A stretch of DNA of 64,000 nt from assembly GCA_900660155.1 (NCBI GenBank), contig CABFPE010000517.1:140887-204886 (forward strand). Direction: 5' to 3'. Shown here one piece after another: positions 26,015 through 53,388 of this stretch. Made by a program: the position numbers and the translations under genes. A model generated the notes under the pieces. That model was not told the DNA's origin. It saw only the letters and a list, made by a program, of their open reading frames with translations, and did no database searches. How positions within the stretch are numbered: the first letter of the stretch is position 1; every line of letters begins with the position of its first letter. Origin of the DNA: Hofstenia miamia (taxonomy: Eukaryota; Xenacoelomorpha; Acoela; Hofsteniidae).

Positions 26015-26317
26015 TTGTATTAAAAATTGACATCTGGAGCTTCCGTCTTATTCATTATTTCGCTTATGAGGTCAATTCCTTCACTAATTTCCTCTTGGTA
26101 TTTTCTTTTATCTCTGATTACATTGAAAGTATCTTCAATACACTGTTTCCATACTTCTCTGACTTATGTCCATGGGCTATTTTAACAATATCCTGTTTTC
26201 TGGTGTTAATAGAGTTACCAATATCCCGCATTCCTCTGCCATGTTGAAAACAAAGGAAGCCCTCCGAGTAGGTTTCTCCGTAACTGTTTGATCCCCTGGG
26301 ATTTACTGGTCTCTGTC
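26015..26317 (-). pseudogene. orphan protein-coding exon or pseudogene fragment
   Basis: On the minus strand an acceptor (CAATCTTATAG) is followed at 26317 by an open segment with good coding composition, including RPVNPRGSNSYGETYSEGF, HGRGMRDIGNS and RKQDIVKIAHGHKS. A single-base frame change at about 26155-26170 leads into a second open segment in another frame: EVWKQCIEDTFNVIRDKRKY, then EEISEGIDLISEIMNKTEAP, ending at a TAA near 26015. The two segments together read like one domain of roughly 95-100 residues. I do not recognise the family. It may be a decayed exon, a retrocopy fragment, or a real exon with a sequence error. Confidence 0.45.
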
Positions 26318-26329
26318 CTATAAGATTGA

Positions 26330-27683
26330 GATTTTAAGATTTCAATTGTACTGACACTAGCATGGTACTGATATCATAAATGACCAAACTTGGACCACGA
26401 ATTTTTTAATTTCACCGGCAATTTTTACTAATCTAGATATTATGTCGTGGGTCTAAAAATTTCATGGGATTTGACCAATACAATATTTAATCCATTCCAT
26501 TTTATGCTACTAAAATACAATAGTTTAGACACGTGTACTTTTAATGCCCTCATGTTTTATGTATACACGTGAATATTGAATTTTCGTTTTTTAATCTGTG
26601 AAGCTCATTTTCTAAAATCATCGAAAAATTACAACAAACCCTACCGTGAAAATGCATGGTTTTCATTCATATGGTCTCGAGTTAAACAAGTTGCTTATAC
26701 TATGTTGGTATGGTATACTATGTGTATAGTTGCTTTTGTAATGCTTGGAAACGGTAGCAGGGAGAGAGATTGATTGATGCCAGTTACCAAGCAACTATCT
26801 AACTACAGGATATTTACCAAATTATTAAAAAGCAATATGCAAGTAAACATCTATACTTCTTGACTGCTATTATCTTACAAAAACAATCCGCACTAAGAAC
26901 TGTGAAGCCATCAGACAAGTTAGGAGGTTTTTGAAGGTTTTTACAAGATTCATAATAAAATTACTTTGTAATGATGTTTTTCGTGGGTACGATATAATAT
27001 ATTTTTCATGTAGCGTTTTAATTGCAATCAATTAATGTTTTCTTGATCTGCAACTTATCTTTTGAATTTTTCGCCCTCGGTTTTGATAATTTCAGAAGGA
27101 TTAGACCTCTTAATCAGTATCGATATTAAAAGACAGTGTGATACAATATATCATGTGTTGCTTTTGAATATATTTCAAAGTTTTCGAAAGATTTATCTTC
27201 ATCTGTTTTCATGGAAAAAAGAGAAAGTGTTTTATTCACATGATTTCTATATGGTGACTTTCTTTCGAATGATTAATTGATGTGTGGGGAGCCAGGTGTT
27301 CTTCAAGTGTGATGAAATGTTTTCCAATGCTTTTCCGACATGTGATTTGTTTATGAGCGCGGTCAATTATTTACAGCGATTTGTAGTCAACTTTTATTCC
27401 CACACTTTTTGTTTTTCTACAGTTAAACTCAACTCCTGTCATGTGTGTTTAATAAAGTATCCAACGCAGTTTTATTTACATTTAAATCCAAATGTCATTG
27501 AATTAAATCATTGCCATATAGGTCGATTATTTTCATCCATATAATGGACCGTTAGGCATTTTACGAGCGCCCTCAAACTTTTCTAAACCCAGTCCTGAAT
27601 GCATGTAAGCACTATGCAATTTTCAAACCGTTTAAATATTAATTCTAAATGCATAATTTTTAAACGTGTAGATGCTCTATTAG
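26330..27683. other. non-coding stretch
   Basis: No gene or repeat recognised; AT-rich with short random open frames. Confidence 0.4.
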
Positions 27684-27691
27684 GTTATAAT

Positions 27692-29380
27692 CAAGGCCCG
27701 GACTTTTAGTGAACCATAGGTAATTCACTAAATACCTGAACCTGATTCTATTTTGTGTTTTAAGTTAAGAAAACGCAATTTTTACTGTATTTAAAGTCTA
27801 GTTTTTTCAATAAAATTCACTAAATGGTGTTAGTGTTCACTATTCACTAAATCGTTACCTAAATCATGTATTTTCAGATAATTTGACTGTTAAGTATACT
27901 AGTAAACAAAACAAAGGCTGCTTTATTGGCAAACCAGTTCCTGTTCATTTACATTAACTATGCGGCTTGCTGTGAAACGCTTCAAAAGTGACGCATGTGA
28001 TTAGTATGTTCGACAACATGCGTGTCTTACTGTGCAGGGAACAGATAAAGTGTTTTGTGACAAATGCTCGTCGACATTTTTTGTGACGCAGAAAACGCAT
28101 GCATCACAGCATATTGAATCTTCTTCACATATTCAAAATGCTAAGAAGGAAATGGCTCAAACTCAGTTATTTAACACGCCAAATAACAATACATCTCATT
28201 ACTGGGAGAGGTTTATTACCTAGTGGTTATCAGCTGGGTTACCGTTCAACGCTTTAACAAGATATGGTTTACGAAATGTCCTAGAGGAAGGATTTGGTTG
28301 AAGTGTCCCAAGCGAATCATGGTTGCGCAAAAATTATATACACGTGATGAAGAGAACATTTTTGCAGTCATTACCAAGCCAATAAACCGTATCTGCTTTG
28401 TTGAACAAAATTGGGTATCGACGAAAATGCCAATGCCACAATTGTTCAGCAAAAGGTTTTGAAACGCTCAGCAGAATTTATTGTGAAGACATCGTATCTT
28501 GTTATCGGATGGAGCCGCATACAACATCAAGGCCGCTGGTTCCTTAAAATCAATAATCGGACCTCATTTGGTGCATATTGTTTGCACTGTCCCTAACGTT
28601 GCAAGACTTTCCGCTGAGCTGTCTGTCAAGTACAAAGACGTCAACAAGACTGTTAATTTGGTGAAAAAATGTTTTAAGCGAGCAAGTCTGAAAAAACAGT
28701 GGCTGGGTTCCGAAAAACCAAAATACCCTACCCCTTGCCTTGCTCGGTGGCGTACTTGGCTGCATGCAGTATTTTGGGTTTTTGATAACTGGACCGAATC
28801 AACAATTTTATAATTGAATTCGACCACGGGCTTAATGCCCAGATATCAGATTTTGGTGGCCTTACTGGATACAGACAGTATATTTCCTGAATTTGCTGAT
28901 ATTCGAAGTGTAAACATCATTGCTGAAACCGAAACAAAATTACAGGGTAATCATTGAACGTTCAGGAGTCGTTGAAAATTTTGGATACACTTAATGAAAC
29001 TCTGGAAAACCTTAAACTAGTTTCGTCTGCCGCCGATATTTTTGCGGAGAAAATGGAAGTTGCTGATGGAGAAGAACACTGGTCTGGGAGAACTACGGGA
29101 AAAACTTATTACCGTCTCTGATGCATCAATTTTCAACTTTTGTTCAATAGCGACTTATGATATTGAAAGACTGTTTTCATTGCTTGGCAGTTTTCTATAA
29201 AACAAAACTGCTTTTCTGGGAAAAGACTAAAAAATCTTGAAAAAACTTTTTTGTTCGTTACAATAGCAGTAAAATTGTACCTGAATAAATTCACTAAATG
29301 TTTCACTAAATTGCTGTTTTTTTGTTCACTATTTAGTTACCTAAATGATCGAAATCGTTTCACTAAAAATCCGAACCCTG
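27692..29380 (+). mobile_element. decayed hAT element with target duplication
   Basis: 1,689 bp. The left end CAAGGCCCGGACTTTTAGTG and inverted right end CCAGGGTTCGGATTTTTAGTG share the CCGGACTTTTAGTGAA/TTCGGATTTTTAGTGAA core. Flanks GTTATAAT (27684-27691) and GTTATAAC (29381-29388) match at 7 of 8 bases. TTCACTAAA-type motifs recur in both subterminal regions (27730-27860; 29287-29370). Confidence 0.8.
28032..29275 (+). pseudogene. hAT transposase related to CGGBP1-like proteins, broken
   Basis: A C2H2/BED-like finger comes first (FCDKCSSTFFVTQKTHASQH, then HIQNAKKE; 28056-28150), as in hAT transposases from which vertebrate CGG-binding proteins derive. After several frame changes the RNase H-like region continues with LLSDGAAYNIKAAGS and LVHIVCTVPNVARLS (28499 onward). 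The conserved phrase PTPCLARWRTWLHAV (about 28720-28770) corresponds to the T-R-W-x-T-W-L motif of this family. The C-terminal dimerisation part is seen as ATYDIERLFSLLGSF near 29150-29200. Multiple stops show it is dead. Confidence 0.75.
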
Positions 29381-29388
29381 GTTATAAC

Positions 29389-30183
29389 ACAGTGTCATGT
29401 TTTAGACTATTGCACTAAGCGCACTATTGGGTTTTGTAATGTCATTTAACGCGTGATTATTTTTTAGTAACAAAGCTTTCAAAGAGATGTAAGTAGCCCT
29501 GAATTTTTAGTCCCGGCTGAAACTCATGAGCCTATGTCCATTAAAAATCTGATATTGAGCTCACATTTTTCAAAAGAAATTTTGATATATATCTTAAAGT
29601 TAAGATTCATACAGAATCAAAAGGTTCGCTTTTCTGTGAAAATCCAATATCAACCCAGTCCAACTCATCCCATACTAAAAAAATCGGCATCGGGTACCCG
29701 ACGTCAGGTATCGTGTCTGGTCGCGTTCGGGTACAGTAATTTGTATTGGGTCGGGTACGCTAATGGAGCAGGTTCTGTCTGGTAATTGTCGGTTATGATA
29801 AATTGGATAAAATATATAATTATTTTTAACCTTAAATTATTTTACGCCTCCTTTAGTCTCGCAGATATATATATATATATATATATATATTCTTCGGGTC
29901 ATGTCAGGTAAGTAAATTGATAGTCGGGTCGAGCAAAAGATTACTGTTGATCAAATTGTATGTGGGGTCGGGTAAAGTACAGTTCTTTTATTGCATGCCA
30001 ATCACTGGCCCATACGTATAGATATCTGCGACTAAAATTGTAAAAAAGAAATTTTGCAAATTTGTAGTGTATTTATTCACTATCGATGAAGGACTATTAT
30101 TTTATCATAAGTTCTATTATAAAATATATTTAGAGCACCAAATGAAATCTACACAAATTGTAAGTTGTTCTTCTCTGATGTTA
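29389..30183. repeat. region with CGGGTC-rich repeat tract and TA microsatellite
   Basis: Between about 29690 and 29970 the motif TCGGGTA/TCGGGTC recurs many times on one strand, interrupted by a (TA)n tract (29875-29890). A similar CGGGTTCGG-rich tract lies at 34268-34345 and 34547-34560 inside the receptor gene. These resemble degenerate subterminal repeats of hAT MITEs; no ends could be fixed. Confidence 0.35.
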
Positions 30184-30191
30184 TTACTAAC

Positions 30192-31508
30192 TAGGGTCCG
30201 GCGGTATTAAAATGTTGGCAGCCGGTTCGGTTCGGTATCACTCAAAAGACTGCGGTATCGGTTCGATATTGGTGTGACTATATAAAATCAATAGTATATT
30301 TGGCATGCATACATACATATATANGCTAAGCGTTAGTTGTAAAGAGGAATGAGACAATATCATGTAATGTAATGCTATAGGAACTGCGGGGAGGTTCCAT
30401 AAATTAATAATTTACTTGCATCATATATGTATTTTGCTTTGAGAGTTTAACAATGTTTCGTGTTTTCTCAAAAGGCGGCTTTACTTTAAATTTTGCAGAA
30501 CAGCTTTCTGCCTCATTGAGGGATGCTTCTCACAAAACATTTTCATATCATACTTTTCTTGATAATGCTGCTTACATGCTTTCGTTTTTCAGATATCGTT
30601 TTTAATAGTACTACGTATCGTCAGTGAATGATGAGCAACCAAAGGAGCAGTTAGGTATCGACCGTGATTAATGAGTGACAGCGCCGGTGTACTTTTGTAC
30701 ATCATACGATCACTAAAATTAGTAATTGTGTTTTTTAATAATATCTACCGAATGCTCAAATATTGTAACGGTTTAAGCGGGTACAGTTCCTATACAAAGT
30801 GACATTTGGACCAGAAATTTACAACAAATTACGTATTAACAGTATCGGATTAACTGATAGTTTTATTAGAGAAAAACACAATGAATAATTCGGACTTAGG
30901 AAAGTGTAATTTCACACATGCATGAATTTTATTAAATATTAGTCTCTGACAAATGAAATAGAATTTTAACTGGTCCATAGAACAAAGCTTATCCTTATTT
31001 CTCCTAGTGGTATTTTTAAGTAACAAAGCGATTTGTCCACTTTTTTGAACAATTTTATTCAAACCTGTTAAGAAATATTGAAAACATTTTGCATTGACAC
31101 ATCTTTGGGTTGGGCCCACTCATGCAATTATGAAGATATTTGTTAAAACTTATTTTTGTTCCTGAAGTACATGCAAATAGGAATTTTTTTCAATTAGAAA
31201 TTCAAATTCTTTAAATACCCTAGTGTTCAGATAATGAGGCGGTCTAATGCCCATGGACGCAACAACTATCCTGAAATATTTTTTGAAGAAAAACTGTGTG
31301 AGACCGGTCCAGACGCACCGAGCACAAAGTCGGCGCACAAGCTATGTCGAGAAATTAAGAAGAAAAAGGAAGGTGAGAAGAAATATTCCAGGTTTTCTTG
31401 CTGCAAATATTGACCAGCGTGTTTGCATACAATACACATACTCTTAAGTAAAATATCGTTAAATTTTTTAGGCAAGATACCGCGATATCGGTTTATCACT
31501 GGGCCCTA
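30192..31508. mobile_element. probable decayed hAT-like element
   Basis: The left end TAGGGTCCGGCGGTAT and inverted right end TAGGGCCCAGTGATAAACC are similar. Flanking octamers TTACTAAC (30184-30191) and TTACTTAC (31509-31516) match at 7 of 8. GGTATCGGTTCGATAT motifs occur at the left and GATACCGCGATATCGG at the right. A single-N joint lies inside at 30324. An open segment at about 31230-31405 (+) has two separated cysteines, a basic KKKKEGEKK run and CC near its end; I cannot assign it. Confidence 0.5.
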
Positions 31509-31739
31509 TTACTTACGTTTCACTATTTTAAATAAACCTGTTACCTATTTATAGGTCGTATGTATAGTCTCAATTGATTTGTGTACTTTAAACTCTAGCT
31601 GGACATACCTATCAAAGACTGAATGTCATGAAGTGAAATAACAAGAATTATGGAACTAAGAGAAGTCCGATTTTGTTACTAACAATTTATTTAAAAACAT
31701 TCAACTGAGTACAAATGAAGATGGAAGTATATATATTAC

Positions 31740-47296
<15,557 letters not shown>

Positions 47297-48886
47297 TTTC
47301 GTTGCAGTGCCTTTTTTACTTCAGAGATAGTTATGCATTCGTAGAGATCCCACCACGTAAAGACTGTCGGCCAGCTATCGTTGATTTGCAGCATTATTTA
47401 TTTCATTTGGCGCTTTGTTTCGTTGCTAAATTTTATTTTTTCAATTCATTTTTGATTTTCCTTCAAATTATTGTTCAATTTCCATAGTTGGGTTTGTAAT
47501 ACGTTTATTGAAGATCATAGTTTCTATTTTGTTCGCAATTGTTTTTAATATACATAATGGTTTGTTACTTTTTTATTTTAACCAAATTGTCCTATCTTTA
47601 TTCACAAATCATTTTTATTGAATGCATTTATTCGGAAAAGACCTAATCTTAACCTATTGTGCATATTGAAGAACAGTTGTTTGAAGCGTTATTAAAACTA
47701 TTTATTATTTCAAGACAGTCTTGAAGCACTTAAAAATTTTCCATTCGCATTTGAAAGGAACATAAATATATTTTAAGTCCATGTTCATTTATTTTTAGAA
47801 TACATATTTATATTCGGACCGAAACTAAAACTCTATTAAAAATTCGCATCGGATCGGATCCCTAACTAATACAATTAATATTATGGTATTGAAATTGACA
47901 ATGAACTAAGATTTACAGATCAATGCAATTACGAAGAAAATGGCACACTGCGTTACACTATTAACTAAGATTCAACATATACCAATGAAATAGAAGATTA
48001 TATTACTAAGATATATTATCACATTTTTCGTATTCTTTTTTTCTATACTTATGTAACCAAGAAAATATTTCAAAAACTTGAAAAAAGTTTTAAATTGGGC
48101 AATCACTACAATCTGTCATAAAAAAGATCAAGAAATTTTTTTATAAAAACATAAGATCACTGGAATACTTAGTGAAATTAAATTGCCTCTTGCTATTTTG
48201 GAAAAAATCGTCACTAGAATTAAATGAAAATTTCCACAAACAAACTAAGACCTATCACAAAATCAAATCTCAAAAGAAAATACGAGAAAATTAGTTTGGC
48301 AATCTTACAATTGATTTATAGAACAAGCGCCATCCAGATATAAAAGAAGAATCAAATGTCCATAAATTTAAAGAATCTATGAAAATGTCATTAAAAAAGA
48401 TCAGATTATTTGGCAAATGACAGAACAAAGTCAATAAACTAGAGAAAAACTAATGAAATATCAAAAACTAACGACTTAAATCTTCAAGGACATTAGTGCC
48501 TCGAAACCAAGATAATCAGACAGTTTTCTACAACCAAGTTAAATGCAAACTTCTATATTTTTTAATTCTTTACAAGTGTGAATCAATTTGATTGTAACCA
48601 TAGAAAAAATTAATAAATAAAAATATTAAAAAAGATTTGAATGAATTGGCAACTTGAAATTACTGAACCAGTTGTCTCTTTAAATAAAAACCAATATATC
48701 GTAAAATATGTTAATTTTACACCAATTGGTGGTTAACTTGCAGCTATACATTCAGAATATGTTTCTATATCAGATTTTTCTGCTTTATCAATAAGATCAC
48801 TTGAATGCAATGATTACATCAAGATTCATTTTCTATTTGACTTGCATTGATAAAAGGCAACCACGGATTCTTCATGCTTATAAAAA
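47297..48886. other. non-coding stretch, possible LINE scrap
   Basis: Probably begins with the receptor 3' untranslated region. At about 47880-47930 a frame reads YGIEIDNELRFTDQCNYE, which resembles the LGv.iDn.L.f..H segment near the C terminus of LINE ORF2 proteins; this is weak. The rest is AT-rich with no recognisable gene. Confidence 0.35.
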
Positions 48887-50018
48887 CTAGAATTTTATAA
48901 TTCTCTGCCTTTTCATAATAGGATATACATTTTTTGAATTTCTGTGTACCGTACCAACAAATGTACATTTCTTACTTAGCATATGCTCGATAACAAAAAC
49001 TGTTGCAAAAAATTTTCGTAAAAAGGCTGTACCACTTCCTGAAATTATTTCAATAAATCGTTTTAAAACAAAATTACTAAGCCGCAAATCATATTTTTTA
49101 GGTGCATAAAAAGTATATAATGATGTATATGGTGAAATTAGAGTATGCCTAACTTATTGGGCTTCCATTTCACAAGGACGTCTGAATTATTTACATAATT
49201 AATGTAAATAATTCAGACGTCCTTGCTATTTCATATATTTAATGAATTCACAACACTTTTTCCTTGGAAAAAGTTGCTTACCAATTGTCAACAACTGACT
49301 ATTTCATGATGTGAATATATTGTAAGTACTATATGTAACATTGTGTACAAATGTATCATTTTCAATTATCCTTCAGAATGATCGAATCGAAGGTGAGATA
49401 AAGCATCGGCGATTTCAATTTCGAAATAAAGTGAATACAACAATCCTTACATCAAAATCTGCTTAGTAGTTGACCATGACATCGAAATCCTCCTCTAATA
49501 GAACCAACTGATATAAATTTGATTAATTGATTCAAATCAAAACGTCATGCAATCACATCCTTTTTTTATCGCACACTTAACTGAACATTGTTTTACTTTT
49601 TCTAGTATATTATTCGTAATTTGCAAATTCCACTCTGGTTCTTCAATGTCTATTTGGTTTCTTACAAATTTTTAGACCAGTAGAATGGTGGATAATGCTT
49701 CGTTAGGTTTTTCGACCAGAACTTCAGTTTTATTTTGAAAAGAAATTTGAAATCATTTTCCATTATCATTTGATATTAGAGCAGTTAGTGAAGAACTACG
49801 ATTTTTGCAGCAACACTGCGTTCTGAATCACTCTTACTAGTATTATCTTCTTCAATGATGCTTTCACTGACATCACTTTCAGATTTCATTTCAACATTTT
49901 CATTTATGTTCTCAAACCCACCTAAAGAAGCTTCAACTTCAAGTTGTTCAGTCATATACATGTACTCATTTTCAGATCCAAAATGATCCAATTCAACAAC
50001 TACACCTCTATTTTGCAA
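48887..50018 (-). pseudogene. decayed piggyBac-like transposase, minus strand
   Basis: Read on the minus strand from 50018, an acidic Ser/Glu-rich segment (EMKSESDVSESIIEEDNTSK) resembles piggyBac N-terminal regions. Near 49440-49370 a scrap reads ADALSHLRFDHSEG, like the LRFD motif of this family. At 49087-48887 a segment reads FFATVFVIEHMLSKKCTFVG, then TVHRNSKNVYPIMK, matching the region after the second catalytic aspartate. Stops and frame changes are numerous. No TTAA-flanked ends were found, so the extent is approximate. Confidence 0.5.
49173..49225. repeat. perfect 24-bp inverted repeat, 5-nt loop
   Basis: The arms 49173-49196 and 49202-49225 are exact reverse complements (starting CAAGGACGTCTGAATTATTT) around the loop AATTA. 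RNA from either strand would form a 24-bp hairpin. It lies within the decayed piggyBac region. Confidence 0.97.
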
Positions 50019-50404
50019 ATCACAAAATTTAGCAAGTCTGTTTATTCATACTAATGCTCATCAGACATATCACTTAGCTGTACCCTATATTGAATAATCA
50101 CCTAACTACTAAAGTTAATACTCAATCCCTCTCCAAATTTTCCACTCAAATATAAGCAAATTAAGCAAAGGCAACTTGAAATAATTCTGAAAAGCACGGA
50201 AGCAATTTAAAATATTCACATTTAAGAGCAGAATAATGCAATCTTTGATGAAACTAAGAAATCTATTTCATGGTTGCATTAGTAGGTTCAATCGACACAC
50301 ATCGTAACAGTGTAAGAGTGAGATATATTTTAACATTGGGTCGATTTAACCTACACCGGCATTCTAGTATTTAATGTATCTTGTAGAGTTGACGAAAAAT
50401 TTGC

Positions 50405-50431
50405 TTATATATATATATATATATATATATA
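50405..50431. repeat. (TA)n microsatellite
   Basis: Uninterrupted TA tract within GCTTATA...TATAAGC, so the whole is palindromic. Confidence 0.95.
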
Positions 50432-50829
50432 AGCTATGCTGCATAAAATTGCATTTGTATTAGGAACAATAAATTTATTTCTTTATTTACAATTTCATTT
50501 ACAGAGTATACTTTTGCCAAATCTATTCATGAATTTATATGCCATTTATTGAAGCACTTATTGATGTTGCTAAAATATTATTCGTTAAATACCTATCTAA
50601 TTCTCCATTTTAAAAATATAATTATAATTGTAAGCAATTTATAAAATAAAAAGCAGGTCATGAAAAGTACCTAGTATTAATAGCAACGAAAATTATTGTG
50701 GATACAAAAAGGCCAGAGCTTAATAAAAACCTAAAAATAAGACTATAAAAACACAAAAACGTATATTAAATGAAAAAATAGGAAAGAAGAACAATAAATT
50801 AGCTGTTTAAGCAGGGCTCGTTGCAGACA

Positions 50830-50995
50830 AGCTTATGTCTGATTCATTGCACATTATCTAACTAACAGAATTCAACAGGCTAAAATCCATGTAATTTCTA
50901 TCAAAAATGGTATGCCACAGGGAACTATTTAATCCACTTATTATTCAATTTTATAAATGGCATGAAATATCACACCACATTTCCAATATGCCAAT
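50830..50995 (+). mobile_element. LINE reverse transcriptase scrap
   Basis: One frame reads VISIKNGMPQGT, matching reverse-transcriptase motif B (G-x-PQG). Across a frame change PLIIQFYKWHE follows, where LINEs have PLLF..Y.ND. Too decayed for family assignment. Confidence 0.45.
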
Positions 50996-51374
50996 CAAAT
51001 TGAAATAAGTTGTTGACAACATTAAATGACTACAAAAGAAAATTGGTACTGGTATAACAACTATAAGCCAAAAAGCTCAATTATACAACTTGTCTATTCA
51101 TTGGAAATTAGTCATTTAAATTATGGTATCATATTATTAATAAAGAAACTTGAAACTGAATGTAAGTGGATCATTAATGCTTGTAAAAGAATATATGTAT
51201 AAAAATGAAACAAAGAACACGTAAACATATTTAGATGTCCTCGGCCATTCCCAAGTCCTAGGCTGTTTATTCAAATAGACAATGCCACTAAATTTATATC
51301 TAGTTGATGATCCTCTAAATTAAATTTTATCAAAATTACTACAGCTATTTAAATTTCGAAACATTCAATATAAA

Positions 51375-52276
51375 CAACGCTCCCACCAGCACTGCTGTTA
51401 ACAGCAAAAAGTGTTGTTTAAAACAGCATATAAAAATAACTAATTTTAACATATTATCTGTACTGTTAACACACTATCAATGTCTTTCAATTCCCTAACA
51501 GGCCATCAAGGACGCACAAAAATTCAAACCAGTGCTGTAATAATTGATAAAGATACTTGCAGCCTCAAGTAGTCAACAAACACCATTGATAGAGAACGAT
51601 TAAACGTATCAATTATATTTTATATTTGGATTCTCATTAATATTCAATTTTGTTTTGAGTAATTTCACAATTGTGTTGTGTACTGTGCGCATTTATCAAC
51701 TTCTTTCTAAAATTGATGATCGATTTTTCATTTGGTAAAATTCTCAAAACATTTTGAAAGCAACAGATATCAGAGGCGTGTTTAGATATTTAAAAACGGG
51801 GGGTGACACCTTTACTTCAGCTGTAAACAAACAAAGAGCACAGTAATTGTTGATGTAATCTACTAATTCTAACAGACTACATAAATATTATGTGAAAATG
51901 ATTTGCTAATTTAAATTGGGGAAAGTTTTTAAGCGATTGTAAATTAAGGTGAACTATTTTCAATTTTTTTTGCAGCTGGTCCCAAAAGGTGTTGGTCAAC
52001 CCTTAAACTAATTGTGATTAGTTAAATGAAAAACATACAAAAAATAAGTCGGGAAATGCATTTTTATAGTATATTTTTTCAATATTTTCGCATGATCAAG
52101 ATCGTCAAGAAATCCTCCTGCTCTTATCCATGTAATGTCAGAAACCCATCTACGAATTTTTTATCCATTCGATCTAAGAACTAAGTAAGAAAATATCAAA
52201 GCTGTTAACAACAAAAGGGTTGCTGTTTGCTGTTAACAGCCTCTTTAGCTATTAACAGCAAAGTTGGGAGCCCTGA
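51375..52276. mobile_element. hAT MITE, 902 bp, perfect target duplication
   Basis: The left end CAACGCTCCCACCAGCAC and inverted right end CAGGGCTCCCAACTTTGC are related. The palindromic motif GCTGTTAACAGC or close variants lie just inside both ends (51394-51405; 52230-52260). A perfect octamer AATATAAA flanks it (51367-51374 and 52277-52284). No transposase is present. Confidence 0.8.
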
Positions 52277-52284
52277 ATATAAAC

Positions 52285-53143
52285 TAGTTATTGTAAATTC
52301 TATAATTTAAAATGTGCACATTTTTACACATCGATCTTCTCCAACAGTCAATGAGAATTATGACAAAACAAGTTTATTTTGCTACGAATAACTATTTCAT
52401 ACACTTCAAATAGTAAGAGTAAATTTCTTCTTCAATCTTCAATTGACATTTTTTAACAATTTTTTAATGCTTACGCTCCTTTAAAGTTAACAATTACTAC
52501 CGCAGAAGAAATACCTTGACTTTTCAATAACTATTTCGAAATACACACTTGGTTTAAGTAAAATTAGTTTGTACAGGTATTGCAAAACAAAGTAGAGAAG
52601 CAAAACAGAACATATTTTTGGTTTTTCCAAAATATTCTGCTAATTGCATTAGTGATTTTCTGCATAAATACATGTAGTGTAGTTAATAATATTGACACAT
52701 TCTATTAAAGAATAGAGCAAGATTAACTTAATTTGATAATGTGCTCAAACGTGCAGAATAAGAAGATAGTCTTTGTGATTCACAGTTAAAGCACGTATTG
52801 GCAAACAAACAAATTCTGTCAAATATTTAAAATCATGTCTGTGCAATGTAACATTTATTCTTGACAGAAGGAATATTTGATATTTTAAAAACTATTTCAT
52901 ATATTTTCATATATATATATGTACTGTATTTGTAGTGAATAATCAAATATTATTATTACAAGAAGGTAACTCAGAAACACTTGCCAATCTACAGATATAC
53001 TATAGGCTTATACAGTGCATGGATTCTTAGTTATTATTTGATCTTTGAGAAGGAAATTATCACTGCTATAACATATTTTGTATTTACTCAGCTGTATCAG
53101 TGACTAACTATTTGCTGTAGATTAATTCATTATTATAATAAAT
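52285..53143. other. non-coding stretch
   Basis: No gene recognised. A TTTATT (AATAAA on the minus strand) near 52859 could serve as polyadenylation signal for the minus-strand gene ending at 53144. Confidence 0.35.
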
Positions 53144-53388
53144 TCAGCTATGAAGACATTTTAGAAGGCCTAAGTTTTTTATGAATGATAAGACCATGCC
53201 CGTAATAATATAATAAACTATAATTCTGAGTAATTCAAGTGTGTCTAATTTCATGGCAACCACCAATTTCAAAGAAAAAATGAAGCCAACCTCAAATAAA
53301 AGCTTACCAAGTGAGTCAATGATTAATTGAAGTGTTAGTCCAAGTGCAATTATTGGAATCCAGGATGAGTATTTCTCCATTTGCAGGC
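53144..53388 (-). CDS. cysteine-rich gene, exon C (hydrophobic C terminus)
   Basis: Acceptor GTGAATTTAG. Encodes LQMEKYSSWIPIIALGLTLQ and further hydrophobic stretches to TGA at 53146-53144. A good donor (CTTG|GTAAGC at 53307) and an acceptor (GAAATTAG before 53244) bound a 63-bp stretch in the same phase, so the frame stays open whether it is spliced or not. A single hydrophobic tail would suit a GPI signal; the unspliced form has about three hydrophobic segments. Confidence 0.5.

Noticed and set aside
50812-52276. hAT element starting at CAGGGCTC (50812) and ending at GAGCCCTG (52276)
   Set aside because: No target duplication; the alternative left end at 51375 gives a perfect AATATAAA duplication.
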